The notes beneath the pieces are model-generated. The model was not told where the DNA came from. It saw nothing but the letters and a program-made list of their open reading frames with translations, and did not search any database. The position numbers were made by a program, and so were the translations under genes. Source: Streptococcus cristatus ATCC 51100 (lineage in GTDB: Bacteria > Bacillota > Bacilli > Lactobacillales > Streptococcaceae). Taken from it: DNA of 64,000 nt. Below, in pieces: positions 1 through 9,635 of the stretch. Position 1 is the stretch's first letter. The number at the start of each line of letters is the position of its first letter. The stretch spans positions 1,666,001-1,730,000 of the forward strand of contig NZ_CP050133.1 of assembly GCF_011612585.1 (NCBI RefSeq). The letters are read 5' to 3'.

Positions 1-772
1 GCACACCTAAGAAATTGATTTTATCCCCAAATTCACGCGCTACACGAATGGCCGTAGGAACCCCGATCCGAAGGGTATCGTAGGTGTCTACCAAGAATAC
101 ACAGTCCCGATGAGTGCTTGCATAAGCCTTGAAAGCCTCGTAATCATTGCCATAAACCTGCACAAGTGCATGGGCATGCGTTCCCAGAACGGGAATATCA
201 AAGAGCTTGCCTGCCCGAACATTGCTGGTACCGTTGGCTCCACCGATAACAGCTGCCCGCGTACCCCAAATCGCCGCATCCATTTCCTGAGCACGACGAG
301 TACCAAACTCCATCAACGGCTCATCTTCGATCACAGAGCGGATGCGAGCTGCCTTGGTCGCAATCAAGGTTTGGAAATTCACGATATTTAAAATCGCAGT
401 TTCTACCAACTGACATTGTGCCAGCGGCCCTTCGACCTGAACAATCGGTTCATTAGCAAAAACCAAATCTCCTTCTTTAGCAGAACGCACGGTCAGCTGC
501 ATCTTGAAATCACGTAAATACTCTAAGAAAGCTCCGTTATAGCCTAAGGACGCTAAATAGTCCAAATCCGTCTGACTGAATGTCAAATCATTCAGATAAG
601 CCACAATCCTCTCTAAGCCCGCAAAAACGGCATAGCCATTATTAAAAGGATTCTTGCGGAAATAGACTTCAAAAACAGCACGCTTATTGTGGATACCCTC
701 GTTGAAATAAACCTGCATCATATTGATTTGATATAAGTCTGTATGTAAAGTCAAACTGTCATCTGGAAACAT
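1..772 (-). CDS. pncB: Nicotinate phosphoribosyltransferase, 3' end beyond the window
   Basis: Makes nicotinate mononucleotide from nicotinate and PRPP in cytoplasmic NAD salvage. The frame is open from an ATG at 772 down to base 1, about 257 codons, so roughly the C-terminal half is missing. Visible family segments are the N-terminal TDLYQINMMQ stretch, EFGTRRAQEMD, GTHAHALVQVYG and VDTYDT, all typical of the NAPRTase family. The start is supported by AAAGGAG a few bases upstream. No riboswitch or operator is evident in the short leader. The gene lies downstream of, and reads in the same direction as, the 25-codon gene at 899-976. Family assignment is firm. Confidence 0.93.
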   Translation of the reverse strand, partial: MFPDDSLTLHTDLYQINMMQVYFNEGIHNKRAVFEVYFRKNPFNNGYAVFAGLERIVAYLNDLTFSQTDLDYLASLGYNGAFLEYLRDFKMQLTVRSAKEGDLVFANEPIVQVEGPLAQCQLVETAILNIVNFQTLIATKAARIRSVIEDEPLMEFGTRRAQEMDAAIWGTRAAVIGGANGTSNVRAGKLFDIPVLGTHAHALVQVYGNDYEAFKAYASTHRDCVFLVDTYDTLRIGVPTAIRVAREFGDKINFLGV

Positions 773-844
773 AATTGAACTCCTTTTATCATAGTTATTA
801 TATATTATAACATAAATTGCAAGAAAGCCTTGATTCAATAGCAA

Positions 845-871
845 AATACCTCCAGAATTTCTTCTGGAGGT
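845..871 (-). terminator. Intrinsic terminator of the 25-codon gene
   Basis: A perfect 10-bp inverted repeat (ACCTCCAGAA, 848-857; TTCTGGAGGT, 862-871) has a 4-base loop. On the minus strand it is followed by ATTTTGC, a short U-run. It lies 27 bp past the small gene's stop, so the predicted transcript is only about 155 nt. Confidence 0.7.
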
Positions 872-898
872 ACCTTCTTTTATCTTTCACTTGGAATA

Positions 899-976
899 TT
901 AGATTCCATAAGTCTTGTTCACGCGGCGCATCTGTTTAAATTCTTTTTTATAGGTTACTTTAACTGCTACTTTCAT
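899..976 (-). CDS. Small basic 25-residue peptide, unrecognised
   Basis: An ATG at 976 follows a good ribosome-binding site (GAGGTGG, 6-7 bases upstream) and opens a 25-codon frame ending in TAA. The product begins MKVAVKVTYKKEF and ends RRVNKTYGI. It is strongly basic (6 Lys, 3 Arg), with no hydrophobic segment, no Cys and no double-glycine leader, so it is neither a membrane peptide nor a typical secreted pheromone. It is flanked by its own promoter (1007-1061) and terminator (845-871), which makes a real short transcript likely. The transcript could instead act mainly as a small regulatory RNA. I recognise no family. Confidence 0.55.
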   Translation of the reverse strand: MKVAVKVTYKKEFKQMRRVNKTYGI

Positions 977-1006
977 TTTTTCCACCTCGTTTCTTTTGAT
1001 GCTTTT

Positions 1007-1061
1007 ATTATAGGCCTCAAAGCTTAAGGAAGGCTTAGAATTTTCTTGCAGAAAGCTTAAA
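1007..1061 (-). promoter_or_regulatory. Promoter with CiaR-like direct repeats
   Basis: On the minus strand TATAAT lies at 1012-1007. Exactly 10 bp upstream is CTTAAG (1028-1023), then 5 bp, then TCTAAG (1039-1034), and a further TTTAAG at 1061-1056. The hexamers are in register at 11 and 22 bp. The known pneumococcal CiaR site is TTTAAG-N5-TTTAAG in the -35 region. The two proximal hexamers each carry one mismatch and the distal one is perfect. Binding by CiaR is inferred. Confidence 0.6.
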
Positions 1062-1095
1062 CGTATAAGGCAAAATCTAATCGAATGTTATCTCG

Positions 1096-3111
1096 CTAGT
1101 CCAGATAATCGCGTTTTTCAAGATGCAGGGATACTAGGTGCCAATTGGCATCCTGCCGCCAGCTAGGATTGGCGACGATTTGGCTGGCGACCTTGCGCGC
1201 TTCTTCCAAAATGGGATAGTCCTCCACGATGTCCGCCACCTGAAACTCTGGGATACCAGACTGACGGGTCCCAAAAATTTCACCAGAGCCACGCATCTTG
1301 AGGTCTTCCTCAGCCAGAACAAAGCCATCTGTTGTCTCGGTCATGATTTTCATACGTTTCTTGCCAGACTCTGTCTTGGGATTGGCAACCAGCACAGCAT
1401 AAGACTGCTTATTTCCTCGACCCACTCGTCCCCGCAGCTGATGAAGCTGGCTGAGTCCGAAGCGGTCAGCATCCATGATAACCATGATGGTCGCATTCGG
1501 AACATTGACGCCGACTTCAATAACTGTAGTTGACACTAGAATATCTGTTTTCCCATCCTTGAAGTCCTGCATAATGGCCTCTTTTTCGTCATTTTTCATA
1601 CGACCGTGAAGGAGAGCCACCTGAGCCTGATTGGCAAAGTAGGCCTTGAGCTCTTCCTCTAGAGCAATCGCATTTTTTAAATCCAAAGCCTCCGATTCCT
1701 CAATCAAGGGAGAAATGAAGTAGACTTGGGCACCCTTGGCCAGCTCTTTTTTCATCCAGTCCAAAACCACTTCCAATTGCTCGTGCTTGACCCAGCGAGT
1801 AATGATAGGCTTGCGGCCAGCCGGCATCTGGTCGATGATAGAGACATCCATGTCACCAAAAGCGGTAATGGCCAAAGTACGAGGAATAGGCGTGGCTGTC
1901 ATCATGAGAACGTCTGGATTATTTCCCTTTTCCCGCAAAATCCGACGCTGGTCCACCCCAAAACGATGTTGCTCATCAATAATGACCAAGCCAAGTCGAT
2001 GATAGACCACCCCTTCCTGAATCAAGGCATGGGTGCCGACCACCATATCTACTTGCCCCGACTCTATGGCAGCTAAAGTCTCTCTGCGTTCAGCGGCTTT
2101 CATACCACCAGTTAGGAGGGCTAAATTCAGTTCAGGAAAGAGCTGAGTCAGGCTATCCAGATGCTGCTCAGCCAAGATTTCTGTCGGAACCATCAAAGCT
2201 GACTGATAGCCTGCCGTATAGGCGGCATACATGGCCAAACCGGCCACAACAGTCTTACCACTACCAACATCTCCTTGCAGGAGACGGTTCATATGAGCAG
2301 GCGATTGCAAATCACTGAGAATTTCTTCCAGACTCCTCTCCTGAGCTTCCGTCAGAGAAAATGGCAATGCAGCTTTTTTTTGAGCCAGCATTTTTTCCTG
2401 CCAAGGAATAGCGAGTCCCTGACTGATATCCTTGTTCTCATGCTTCAGAACCTGCAGCTGCATCTGAAAATAAAAAAGTTCTTCAAACTTGACCCGACGC
2501 AGGGCCTGCTTATATTCCGCCAAATCCCTAGGAAAGTGCATGGCACGCACAGCTTGAGTGCGCCCCAAAAGCTGGTAGCGCTCCAGAAGGACAGGAGGAA
2601 GATTCTCCTCTAACAACTGATCCAAACCTTGGTCAAAGGCTGCCTTAATCAGTTTGACAAGACTGGCCTGACTAATCCCTTGGGCAACTCGATAAACTGG
2701 CTGCAAGTCGTCTTCAACCTGAGCTAACACCTTCATCCCCGTCAGACTAGCCTTGGCTTTATCCCATTTACCAAAAATAGCCACCGTTGCTCCCAGCTCG
2801 ATCTTATCTGCTAGATACGGCTGGTTGAAAAAGTTGACTGCAATCGCGACTTCTCCCTGCTTGATTGTGAAACGCAGGCGATTGCGCTTGTAGCCATAAT
2901 ACTGAACATTAGCTGGAGTCGCGACGATCCCAGAAATGACCGCCTTTTCTCCATCTTCTAAATCAAGGACATTCTTACTCTTAAAATCTTCATAGCGAAA
3001 AGGAAAATAGAGCAGGAGATCCTGCAGGCTCTCAAGGCCTAGTTTTTTAAATTTTTCAGCCGATTTTGGCCCCACTCCTGGCAGAGCCGTCAAAGCCTGG
3101 TGCAGATTCAT
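1096..3111 (-). CDS. recG: ATP-dependent DNA helicase RecG
   Basis: Branch-migration helicase that regresses stalled replication forks and processes recombination intermediates. The 671-residue length is normal. An N-terminal helix-hairpin region (ALTALPGVGPKSAEKF) precedes the OB-fold wedge domain (about 60-150). The superfamily 2 helicase core has Walker A GDVGSGKT, the DEQH box in IIDEQHRFG, the TATPIPRT motif and QLRGRVGRG (motif VI). The start at 3111 is backed by AAGGAG. It is the last gene of the secA-aroF-aroF-acpS-alr-recG group and starts 31 bp after alr ends. I see no terminator before the promoter at 1007-1061, so readthrough into the small gene is possible. Confidence 0.97.
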   Translation of the reverse strand: MNLHQALTALPGVGPKSAEKFKKLGLESLQDLLLYFPFRYEDFKSKNVLDLEDGEKAVISGIVATPANVQYYGYKRNRLRFTIKQGEVAIAVNFFNQPYLADKIELGATVAIFGKWDKAKASLTGMKVLAQVEDDLQPVYRVAQGISQASLVKLIKAAFDQGLDQLLEENLPPVLLERYQLLGRTQAVRAMHFPRDLAEYKQALRRVKFEELFYFQMQLQVLKHENKDISQGLAIPWQEKMLAQKKAALPFSLTEAQERSLEEILSDLQSPAHMNRLLQGDVGSGKTVVAGLAMYAAYTAGYQSALMVPTEILAEQHLDSLTQLFPELNLALLTGGMKAAERRETLAAIESGQVDMVVGTHALIQEGVVYHRLGLVIIDEQHRFGVDQRRILREKGNNPDVLMMTATPIPRTLAITAFGDMDVSIIDQMPAGRKPIITRWVKHEQLEVVLDWMKKELAKGAQVYFISPLIEESEALDLKNAIALEEELKAYFANQAQVALLHGRMKNDEKEAIMQDFKDGKTDILVSTTVIEVGVNVPNATIMVIMDADRFGLSQLHQLRGRVGRGNKQSYAVLVANPKTESGKKRMKIMTETTDGFVLAEEDLKMRGSGEIFGTRQSGIPEFQVADIVEDYPILEEARKVASQIVANPSWRQDANWHLVSLHLEKRDYLD

Positions 3112-3142
3112 CTTGTCTCCTTTCCTTCTTCTTGATTGTCTT

Positions 3143-4249
3143 TTACTTTTTATACTCTCTCGGTACCCTATCGCTGATTAAGCAGACCACTTCATAATTG
3201 ATCGTACCACGTTTGTCTGCCACATCCGTTGCTGTAATAAGCTCGGCTCCACTCTGACCAATCAAGACTACCTGCGTTCCCAAAGGGTAGACTTGAGGTA
3301 GACGCACTGTGATCTGATCCATAGAAACCCGACCGACAATTGGACAGCGCTGACCATCGATCAAGACATCAAAGCCCTGCATGTCGCGGGTCCAGCCATC
3401 AGCATAACCCAGAGGAATGGTTCCAATGATTTGCTGGCTATCACTGGTATAGGTTGCCCCATAACCGACATGGGCGCCCGCTTGAATTTCTTTGACGTGA
3501 ACCAGAGCAGATTCTAAGCTAAGAGCTGGTTTGACCTCATAAGGTAAGTCCAGCACTCGTCCGCTAGGATTCAATCCGTAAATAATATCGCCCAGCCGAA
3601 CAGCATTCATAATCGTGTCACTGTGCCAAAGAGTTGTTGCAGAGTTACTAGCATGCACAACTGGCGGCAAGAAAGCTAACTCACTCAAAATCTCTTTGAA
3701 GCGATTTAATTGAGCTACAAAATGACTTGTATCTAATTCGTCAGCTGTTGCAAAATGAGTGAAAATTCCTTCTACCACAGCTCCTGCTGCTTGCAGGCGG
3801 CTAATTGCTTGCTGGGCTTCTTGACTATCACGGAAGCCAATGCGTCCCATGCCTGAATCAATCTTGATATGAACAGTCAAGCCCGTCAGATTAGCTTGCT
3901 GGCTCAAGAGCTCCTCCAGCCAAGCTAGGCTGGCCACCGTCAAGGTAATCTGCTGCTGGATAGCTAAAGGTACAGCCTCCAATGAAGAAACACCCAAAAT
4001 AAGAATGGATTTAGCAATGCCAGCTTCTCGTAGTTCGAGGGCTTCATCAATATTGGACACGCAAAAACCATCTACAAGCGGCTGAATATACTGAGAGACA
4101 GGAACCGCACCATGTCCATAAGCATTGGCCTTGACTACTGCCCACTTCTGGACCGACTGGGGAATATGAGCCGCAATTTGCTCAATATTAAATGCAATAG
4201 CAGACAGGTCTATGACTGCTTTAGTGGGTCTATGTAGACTAGCTTTCAT
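3143..4249 (-). CDS. alr: Alanine racemase
   Basis: PLP enzyme that interconverts L- and D-alanine for peptidoglycan and teichoic acid D-alanylation. The 368-residue protein carries the PLP lysine in [10 protein letters not shown] (Lys40), the catalytic tyrosine motif VGYGATYTS, and MGRIGFR. It overlaps the 3' end of acpS by 11 bp, which suggests translational coupling. acpS-alr-recG is the usual streptococcal order. Nothing unusual in length or motifs. Confidence 0.96.
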   Translation of the reverse strand: MKASLHRPTKAVIDLSAIAFNIEQIAAHIPQSVQKWAVVKANAYGHGAVPVSQYIQPLVDGFCVSNIDEALELREAGIAKSILILGVSSLEAVPLAIQQQITLTVASLAWLEELLSQQANLTGLTVHIKIDSGMGRIGFRDSQEAQQAISRLQAAGAVVEGIFTHFATADELDTSHFVAQLNRFKEILSELAFLPPVVHASNSATTLWHSDTIMNAVRLGDIIYGLNPSGRVLDLPYEVKPALSLESALVHVKEIQAGAHVGYGATYTSDSQQIIGTIPLGYADGWTRDMQGFDVLIDGQRCPIVGRVSMDQITVRLPQVYPLGTQVVLIGQSGAELITATDVADKRGTINYEVVCLISDRVPREYKK

Positions 4250-4601
4250 TGTCTTCCTCCAAAATCACACTGGCGGTCACCAGATTTCCAGCATGACTGA
4301 TTGATAGCCATACCGAACCAGCAAAGGGAGACTTACTAAAATAGGGAGCCCCCTTATCATCATTTAAAATTTCCAAATCCTGAAAAGTCACAGGGCCAAT
4401 ACCGGTCCCCCAAGCCTTGGCAAAGGCTTCTTTAGCTGACCAGCGACCGGCCAAATATTCCAGCTTGCGCTTGCCCTTTAAGGAGCCAAACCGAGCCAAC
4501 TCCTGAGCTGTCAAGATTTTCTCAGCAAAGCGCTCATTCTTCTCGTAGGCCCGACCAATGCTGGAAATCTCTTCTATATCTATTCCGTGTCCTCTTATCA
4601 T
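4239..4601 (-). CDS. acpS: Holo-[acyl-carrier-protein] synthase
   Basis: Transfers 4'-phosphopantetheine from CoA to acyl carrier protein. GHGIDIEEI (metal-binding Asp) and [14 protein letters not shown] (catalytic Glu/Lys region) are diagnostic. An in-frame ATG exists at 4691, but the 30 extra residues do not resemble the family and would read into the inverted repeat at 4651-4735. The ATG at 4601 gives 120 residues, the family norm, so I use it. Its Shine-Dalgarno is weak (AGAAG). It overlaps alr by 11 bp. Confidence 0.93.
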   Translation of the reverse strand: MIRGHGIDIEEISSIGRAYEKNERFAEKILTAQELARFGSLKGKRKLEYLAGRWSAKEAFAKAWGTGIGPVTFQDLEILNDDKGAPYFSKSPFAGSVWLSISHAGNLVTASVILEEDNES

Positions 4602-4650
4602 ACTTCTATTAGGAATACGAAGCAACGCCCTTCTCCCAAGGAGATTGAAA

Positions 4651-4735
4651 GAAAATCTAATTTCGACAAGGCAAACCGATGAGAATGACACTGAAATGCA
4701 TCAAAGAGGTTTAACATCATCAAAATTAGATTTTC
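4651..4735. repeat. RUP-like intergenic inverted repeat (candidate MITE)
   Basis: A perfect 13-bp inverted repeat, GAAAATCTAATTT (4651-4663) and AAATTAGATTTTC (4723-4735), bounds an 85-bp segment between aroF and acpS. The right edge reads TTTTCGTAGAGTAT, recalling the ends of the pneumococcal RUP element (CGAAAATC preceded by a TA-rich TACTC). The resemblance is from memory. It could alternatively be a local hairpin that separates acpS-alr-recG from upstream transcription. Confidence 0.5.
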
Positions 4736-4799
4736 GTAGAGTATGAGCTTGCCTATATTCATTAGTAGACTTCTAGCAAAGCCTCCTAATCCTTTCTAT

Positions 4800-5837
4800 T
4801 TAAGCTTCTTTTTCTAAGGTATCATAGATTTCCTGAATGAGCTCTTCTGTCTTGTCCCAGCCCAAGCAAGGATCGGTAATGGACTTACCAAAGACTTCTG
4901 GCTCATTCTGGCGGCCATCCTCCAAGTAGGACTCAATCATGAATCCACGCACAGCCTTTTTGATTTGCTCATTCCAAGCACAGTTGATCAGAGTCTGACG
5001 GATAATACGGATCTGCTCCAAATACTGCTTGCCAGAATTATCATGATTGGTATCAATCAGGATAAAAGGATTGGACAGCTTCATTTCTTCATAGCGTTTG
5101 ATCACATCCAGAAGATTTTCGTAATAGAAGTTAGGCTTGTTCTTACCGTACTCATCTAACGCACCACGCAAAATCACATGCGCAAGAGGATTTCCTAACG
5201 TTTCTACTTCCTGACCATGATAGAGGAAGATTTGCTTATTTTGAGCAGCATAGACAGCATTAAACATGACTCCAAGATTGCCAGATGTTGGATTTTTCAT
5301 ACCAACCGGAGCGTCAATGCCAGACGCTACGAAGCGGTGTTCTTGATCTTCGACCGAACGAGCACCTACGGCATGGTAACTGACCAAATCATCTACCAGC
5401 ACTAGATTAGAAGGATAGAGCATTTCATCAGCAGTGGTCAAGCCCGTCTCAGTAATGACTCGGTAATGAAGCTGGCGCACCGCCTTTAACCCATTGATCA
5501 AGCTTGGACTTTTTGAAGTATCTGGCTGGTGAACGAGCCCTTTATAGCCGTCCCCATTGGTCCGAGGCTTGGCAGTATAGACCCGCATGACGATAAAAAT
5601 CTTATCCGCCACCTTCTGCTGCAGTTCAGCCAATCGACGAGCATACTCCAGCACCGCCTCCTCATTGTCAGATGAGCAGGGACCGATAACCAAGAGCAAG
5701 CGTTGATCTTCTCCCTTGATGATGGCAGCCAATTCCTGATCACGCTGATATTTCTTTTTCAGAGCTTGGTCTGACAAAATTGTTGCAGACTTGATCTGCT
5801 CGATGTCAATTTCCTGACCTTTTTCTATAAATGCCAT
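4800..5837 (-). CDS. DAHP synthase, class I (second tandem copy)
   Basis: 3-deoxy-7-phosphoheptulonate synthase condenses PEP and erythrose-4-phosphate at the first step of the shikimate pathway. The 345 residues include LLVIGPCSSDN, MRVYTAKPRTNGDGYKG, GARSVEDQEHRF and DTNHDNSGKQY, all AroF/G/H-type motifs. The stop of the upstream paralogue (5839) is one base from this start (5837). The two proteins are clearly homologous throughout, most strikingly near the C-terminus (RGFMIESYLEDGRQNEPEV). Two copies often differ in feedback control by Phe or Tyr; which is which cannot be read here. Confidence 0.94.
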   Translation of the reverse strand: MAFIEKGQEIDIEQIKSATILSDQALKKKYQRDQELAAIIKGEDQRLLLVIGPCSSDNEEAVLEYARRLAELQQKVADKIFIVMRVYTAKPRTNGDGYKGLVHQPDTSKSPSLINGLKAVRQLHYRVITETGLTTADEMLYPSNLVLVDDLVSYHAVGARSVEDQEHRFVASGIDAPVGMKNPTSGNLGVMFNAVYAAQNKQIFLYHGQEVETLGNPLAHVILRGALDEYGKNKPNFYYENLLDVIKRYEEMKLSNPFILIDTNHDNSGKQYLEQIRIIRQTLINCAWNEQIKKAVRGFMIESYLEDGRQNEPEVFGKSITDPCLGWDKTEELIQEIYDTLEKEA

Positions 5838-5838
5838 A

Positions 5839-6870
5839 TTATTTACCTAGTGTGTCGTATATCTCATGGACGAGTTCGACCGTCTTGTCCCAGCCTAGGC
5901 ATGGATCTGTGATAGATTTGCCAAAGACTTCTGGTTCATTTTGTCGGCCATCCTCCAAGTAAGATTCAATCATAAAGCCACGAACCACCTTCTTGATTTT
6001 ATCATTCCAGTCGCGGTTGATCAAAGTCTGACGAACAATACGGACTTGCTCCAAATACTGCTTGCCAGAGTTGTCATGGTTAGTATCAATGATGATAAAT
6101 GGATTTTCTAGTCCCATAGCTTCATACTGGGCGATTGTATCCAGCAGATTATCATAATAGTAGTTCGGAATATTTTTGCCATATTCATTGATGGCACCGC
6201 GCAGAATCGCATGAACCAAGGGATTTCCGCTCGTCTCTACTTCTCTATTTGCAAAGAGGAAGCTCTGCTTGTTCTGAGCCGCATAAATACCGTTAAACAT
6301 GACATTCAGATTGCCAGATGTTGGATTTTTCAAACCAGTCGGAAAATCCGCTCCACTGGCTACAAAGCGGTGCTGCTGATCTTCAACAGAACGAGCACCG
6401 ATCGCCATATAGGAAATCAAATCATCTACTAAGGGGAGATTTTCTGGGTAAAGCATCTCGTCAGCCGTCGTCATTCCAGTTTCTGAAATCACGCGGTAAT
6501 GCAGGTTACGCACCGCTTTAATTCCGTTGATTAGGCTAGGTGCCGCTGTCGCATTAGGCTGATGAATCAAACCCTTGTAGCCATCACCATTGGTCCGTGG
6601 CTTGGCTGTGTAGACCCGCATGACCATAAAGATCCGATCTTTAACCTCTTCCTGAAGAGCTGCCAAACGCTTGGCGTATTCCAAGACAGCTTCTTCATTG
6701 TCTGAGGAGCAAGGACCGATGACCAAAAGGATACGATCATCCTCACCGCGGATAATAGCTTCTAGTTGACGATCTCGTTCTTGCTTACGAGCCAAAATAG
6801 AACCTTCTAACTTAGCAAGCTGACGCACTTCTGCTACATTGATTGGTTGACTAGTTGCTTTAAAGGTCAT
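5839..6870 (-). CDS. DAHP synthase, class I (first tandem copy)
   Basis: Paralogue of the adjacent downstream gene, 343 residues, with the same motifs: LLVIGPCSSDN, PRTNGDGYKGL, GARSVEDQQHRF and DTNHDNSGKQY. It starts 16 bp after secA ends and is preceded by AAGGAG, so it is probably cotranscribed with secA. The N-terminal 30 residues, where allosteric determinants lie in this family, differ most between the two copies. That fits separate feedback control, though the effector is not visible. Confidence 0.94.
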   Translation of the reverse strand: MTFKATSQPINVAEVRQLAKLEGSILARKQERDRQLEAIIRGEDDRILLVIGPCSSDNEEAVLEYAKRLAALQEEVKDRIFMVMRVYTAKPRTNGDGYKGLIHQPNATAAPSLINGIKAVRNLHYRVISETGMTTADEMLYPENLPLVDDLISYMAIGARSVEDQQHRFVASGADFPTGLKNPTSGNLNVMFNGIYAAQNKQSFLFANREVETSGNPLVHAILRGAINEYGKNIPNYYYDNLLDTIAQYEAMGLENPFIIIDTNHDNSGKQYLEQVRIVRQTLINRDWNDKIKKVVRGFMIESYLEDGRQNEPEVFGKSITDPCLGWDKTVELVHEIYDTLGK

Positions 6871-6886
6871 CTTCTCTCCTTATAAA

Positions 6887-9406
6887 CTACTTCTTGCGGC
6901 CATGACAGTTTTTAAATTTCTTACCTGAACCACATGGACATAAATCATTTCTTTTTACAGAGGATAAATCAACATTTTTTGGAAGATTTGGGTTTTGAGC
7001 AGCAATGTTTCGAGTAGCTGTCGTGCTGATACTGTGCTCTGTACGTGGACGTTCTTGCTCATGGATCTGTGCTTTCATCATGAGACGAGTCACATCAAAC
7101 TCGATAGAGCCGATCATATCATTAAACATCCGGAAACCTTCTGCCTGATACTCAACAACTGGGTTGTTCTGAGCATAGCCGCGAAGCCCCACAGCCTGAC
7201 GCAATTGATCCAAGGCGTCGATATGATCTGTCCATTTATTATCTACAACACGTAGGATCAGCACTTTTTGGAACTCTTGAACTGCTTCTTCATCACGAAG
7301 TTTAGAAACCTGATTGGCATAAACTTCAGAAGCTCGTTCCATCAAGTAATCTTTGATCTCTTGATTCGATTTACCTTCTAAATCGTCAGCTGAGATAGAA
7401 TCCTCAGCTACAAGGTTATATTTAGCAAAATTCAGAATCGCTTCAATTCTTTCATCGTGGTCTGAATGGCTGCTGCCATCTACGATCCGATTAATGGTAC
7501 GACGGATCATGGCATGAATTTCTGGAGCCAAATCACGGTCTGCTGTGATGACGTCATAGCGCTGAGAATAGATAATTTCACGTTGTTCGCGCATGACATC
7601 GTCATATTGAAGGACTTGCTTACGCGTATCGTAGTTATTTCCTTCAACCCGTTTTTGAGCCCCTTCAACCTGACGCGTGAGCATCCGAGACTTGATGACG
7701 GACTCTTCTTCGCTCAGATTCATCCGGTCTAGCACAGCCTTAATGCGCTCTGAACCGAAACGTTTCATCAAATCGTCTTCGAGAGATAGGTAGAATTGTG
7801 ATTCGCCTGGATCACCCTGACGTCCTGAACGTCCACGAAGCTGATTGTCAATCCGGCGGCTTTCATGACGCTCTGTACCAATGACACAAAGTCCACCCAA
7901 TTCACGTACACCTTCACCTAACTTAATATCGGTACCACGTCCAGCCATGTTGGTCGCAATGGTAATAGCACCACGCTGACCAGCATTCATGATAATCTGT
8001 GCTTCTTTATAATGGTTCTTAGCATTCAGAACTTCATGAGGAATTCCTGCAGCCACTAATTTTTGAGAAAGATAGTCACTCGTGTCAACCGATACTGTAC
8101 CGACCAAGACAGGCTGGCCTGTTTTGTAGCGTTCCTTGACGTCTTCCACGACTGCTTTAAACTTCGCTTCCAAGCTAGGATACAGCAAATCTGGATGGTC
8201 GATACGTTGGACCGGACGGTTAGTTGGAATTGGAATTACACGGATATTATAAATTTCGCGGAATTCTTCTTCTTCTGTTTTACCAGTCCCTGTCATCCCT
8301 GACAGCTTTTTATACATACGGAAAAGGTTCTGGTAAGTAATCGAAGCAGATGTCTTTGATTCTTCTTGGATAGGCACAGCTTCTTTTGCTTCAATCGCTT
8401 GGTGGAGTCCATCAGAGAAACGACGACCTTCCATTGTACGCCCTGTAAATTGGTCAACGATGAGGATTTCCTGCTTTTCGCTCACGACATAATCCACATC
8501 TAAGGTCATAATATAGTTAGCACGCAAGGCATTGTCGATAAAGTGAGTCAAAGCAACATTCTCAAGATCGTATAGATTTTCTAAATTAAAGTAACTTTCA
8601 GCCTTGTCAATACCAGAATCTGACAAACCAATCGTCTTAGATGGAATATCAATGATATAGTCATCTTTTTGAAGTGTTTTCACAAAGCTATCCGCTCTGT
8701 AATAAAGCTGATTCGTATCAGAAGCTGTCGGTCCTGACACGATCAATGGCGTACGCGCTTCGTCAATCAAGATAGAATCCACCTCGTCAACCAAGGCATA
8801 GTTAAGCGGGCGCTGCACCATATTTTCAGCCCGAACCACCATGTTATCGCGCAGGTAGTCAAAACCAATTTCAGAGTTGGTTGAGTAGGTGATGTCACAA
8901 GCATAAGCTTCTCTTTTTTCCATTGGTGACTTAGATGCTAGGTTGATACCAACAGAAAGTCCCAACCAAGAATAAAGTTCACCCATCTCAGTCGCATCAC
9001 GCTCTGACAAGTATTCATTGACTGTAACAACGTGAACTCCTTGGCCAGATAAGGCATTCAGGTAAACAGGCATAGTCGCTGTCAGGGTTTTTCCTTCCCC
9101 CGTACGCATTTCTGGCACATCACCATGGTGAAGGACAATCCCCCCCATAATCTGAACCTTATATGGGAAAAGACCTAAGACACGCTTAGCTCCTTCACGG
9201 ACAACTGCAAATGCTTCAAACAAAAGTTGATCTAAAGTTTCACCATTAGCATAACGTTCCTTAAATTCAACCGTTTTTGCTTGCAGTTCCTCATCGGTCA
9301 AGGCTGCCATTTCGTCCTCATAGGACATGACCTTGTCCGCCATCTTTTCTAATTTTCTTATTTCACCTTTATCATTTTCGATGATTTTTTTTAAAATATT
9401 AGCCAT
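6887..9406 (-). CDS. secA: Preprotein translocase ATPase SecA
   Basis: Motor of the SecYEG translocon, driving secretion of preproteins such as the wall protein encoded nearby. 839 residues, normal for streptococci. Walker [24 protein letters not shown], the [19 protein letters not shown] segment and [12 protein letters not shown] are present. The C-terminal zinc motif is [14 protein letters not shown]. Start supported by AAGGA and by a strong promoter at 9451-9479. It heads the aroF-aroF-acpS-alr-recG group. I see no second-SecA (SecA2) features. Confidence 0.97.
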   Translation of the reverse strand: MANILKKIIENDKGEIRKLEKMADKVMSYEDEMAALTDEELQAKTVEFKERYANGETLDQLLFEAFAVVREGAKRVLGLFPYKVQIMGGIVLHHGDVPEMRTGEGKTLTATMPVYLNALSGQGVHVVTVNEYLSERDATEMGELYSWLGLSVGINLASKSPMEKREAYACDITYSTNSEIGFDYLRDNMVVRAENMVQRPLNYALVDEVDSILIDEARTPLIVSGPTASDTNQLYYRADSFVKTLQKDDYIIDIPSKTIGLSDSGIDKAESYFNLENLYDLENVALTHFIDNALRANYIMTLDVDYVVSEKQEILIVDQFTGRTMEGRRFSDGLHQAIEAKEAVPIQEESKTSASITYQNLFRMYKKLSGMTGTGKTEEEEFREIYNIRVIPIPTNRPVQRIDHPDLLYPSLEAKFKAVVEDVKERYKTGQPVLVGTVSVDTSDYLSQKLVAAGIPHEVLNAKNHYKEAQIIMNAGQRGAITIATNMAGRGTDIKLGEGVRELGGLCVIGTERHESRRIDNQLRGRSGRQGDPGESQFYLSLEDDLMKRFGSERIKAVLDRMNLSEEESVIKSRMLTRQVEGAQKRVEGNNYDTRKQVLQYDDVMREQREIIYSQRYDVITADRDLAPEIHAMIRRTINRIVDGSSHSDHDERIEAILNFAKYNLVAEDSISADDLEGKSNQEIKDYLMERASEVYANQVSKLRDEEAVQEFQKVLILRVVDNKWTDHIDALDQLRQAVGLRGYAQNNPVVEYQAEGFRMFNDMIGSIEFDVTRLMMKAQIHEQERPRTEHSISTTATRNIAAQNPNLPKNVDLSSVKRNDLCPCGSGKKFKNCHGRKK

Positions 9407-9450
9407 TTTATTCCTTACTCGCTATGTTCTGTTTATAAATGTTTCCTCTC

Positions 9451-9479
9451 ATTATAGCATGTTTCCCCATATCTTTCAA
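9451..9479 (-). promoter_or_regulatory. secA promoter
   Basis: Minus strand: TTGAAA (9479-9474), a 17-bp spacer and a perfect TATAAT (9456-9451), about 45 bp ahead of the secA ATG. Near-consensus housekeeping promoter. Confidence 0.8.
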
Positions 9480-9622
9480 GAAATAATCCATTTAGCAATT
9501 GGCTTGAAAGGCTGTCATTTCTCAATTTACACGCTTATCTGCCTAACTCTTCTTGCACTCAAATTTGCTAAATAATCATGGTTTTCACGAAGTAGTTTCT
9601 CGCATAATTATCATAATTTCGA

Positions 9623-9628
9623 TATAAT
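9623..9628 (+). promoter_or_regulatory. queG -10 box placing the transcript start at the ATG
   Basis: TATAAT ends 7 bases before the queG ATG (9636). No Shine-Dalgarno is present and no convincing -35 is seen. Initiation 7-8 bases after the -10 would make the mRNA leaderless. Confidence 0.55.
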
Positions 9629-9635
9629 AATAGCA

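Noticed and set aside
4602..4691. Longer acpS start at 4691
   Set aside because: The extra 30 residues are not AcpS-like and are encoded by the RUP-like repeat.
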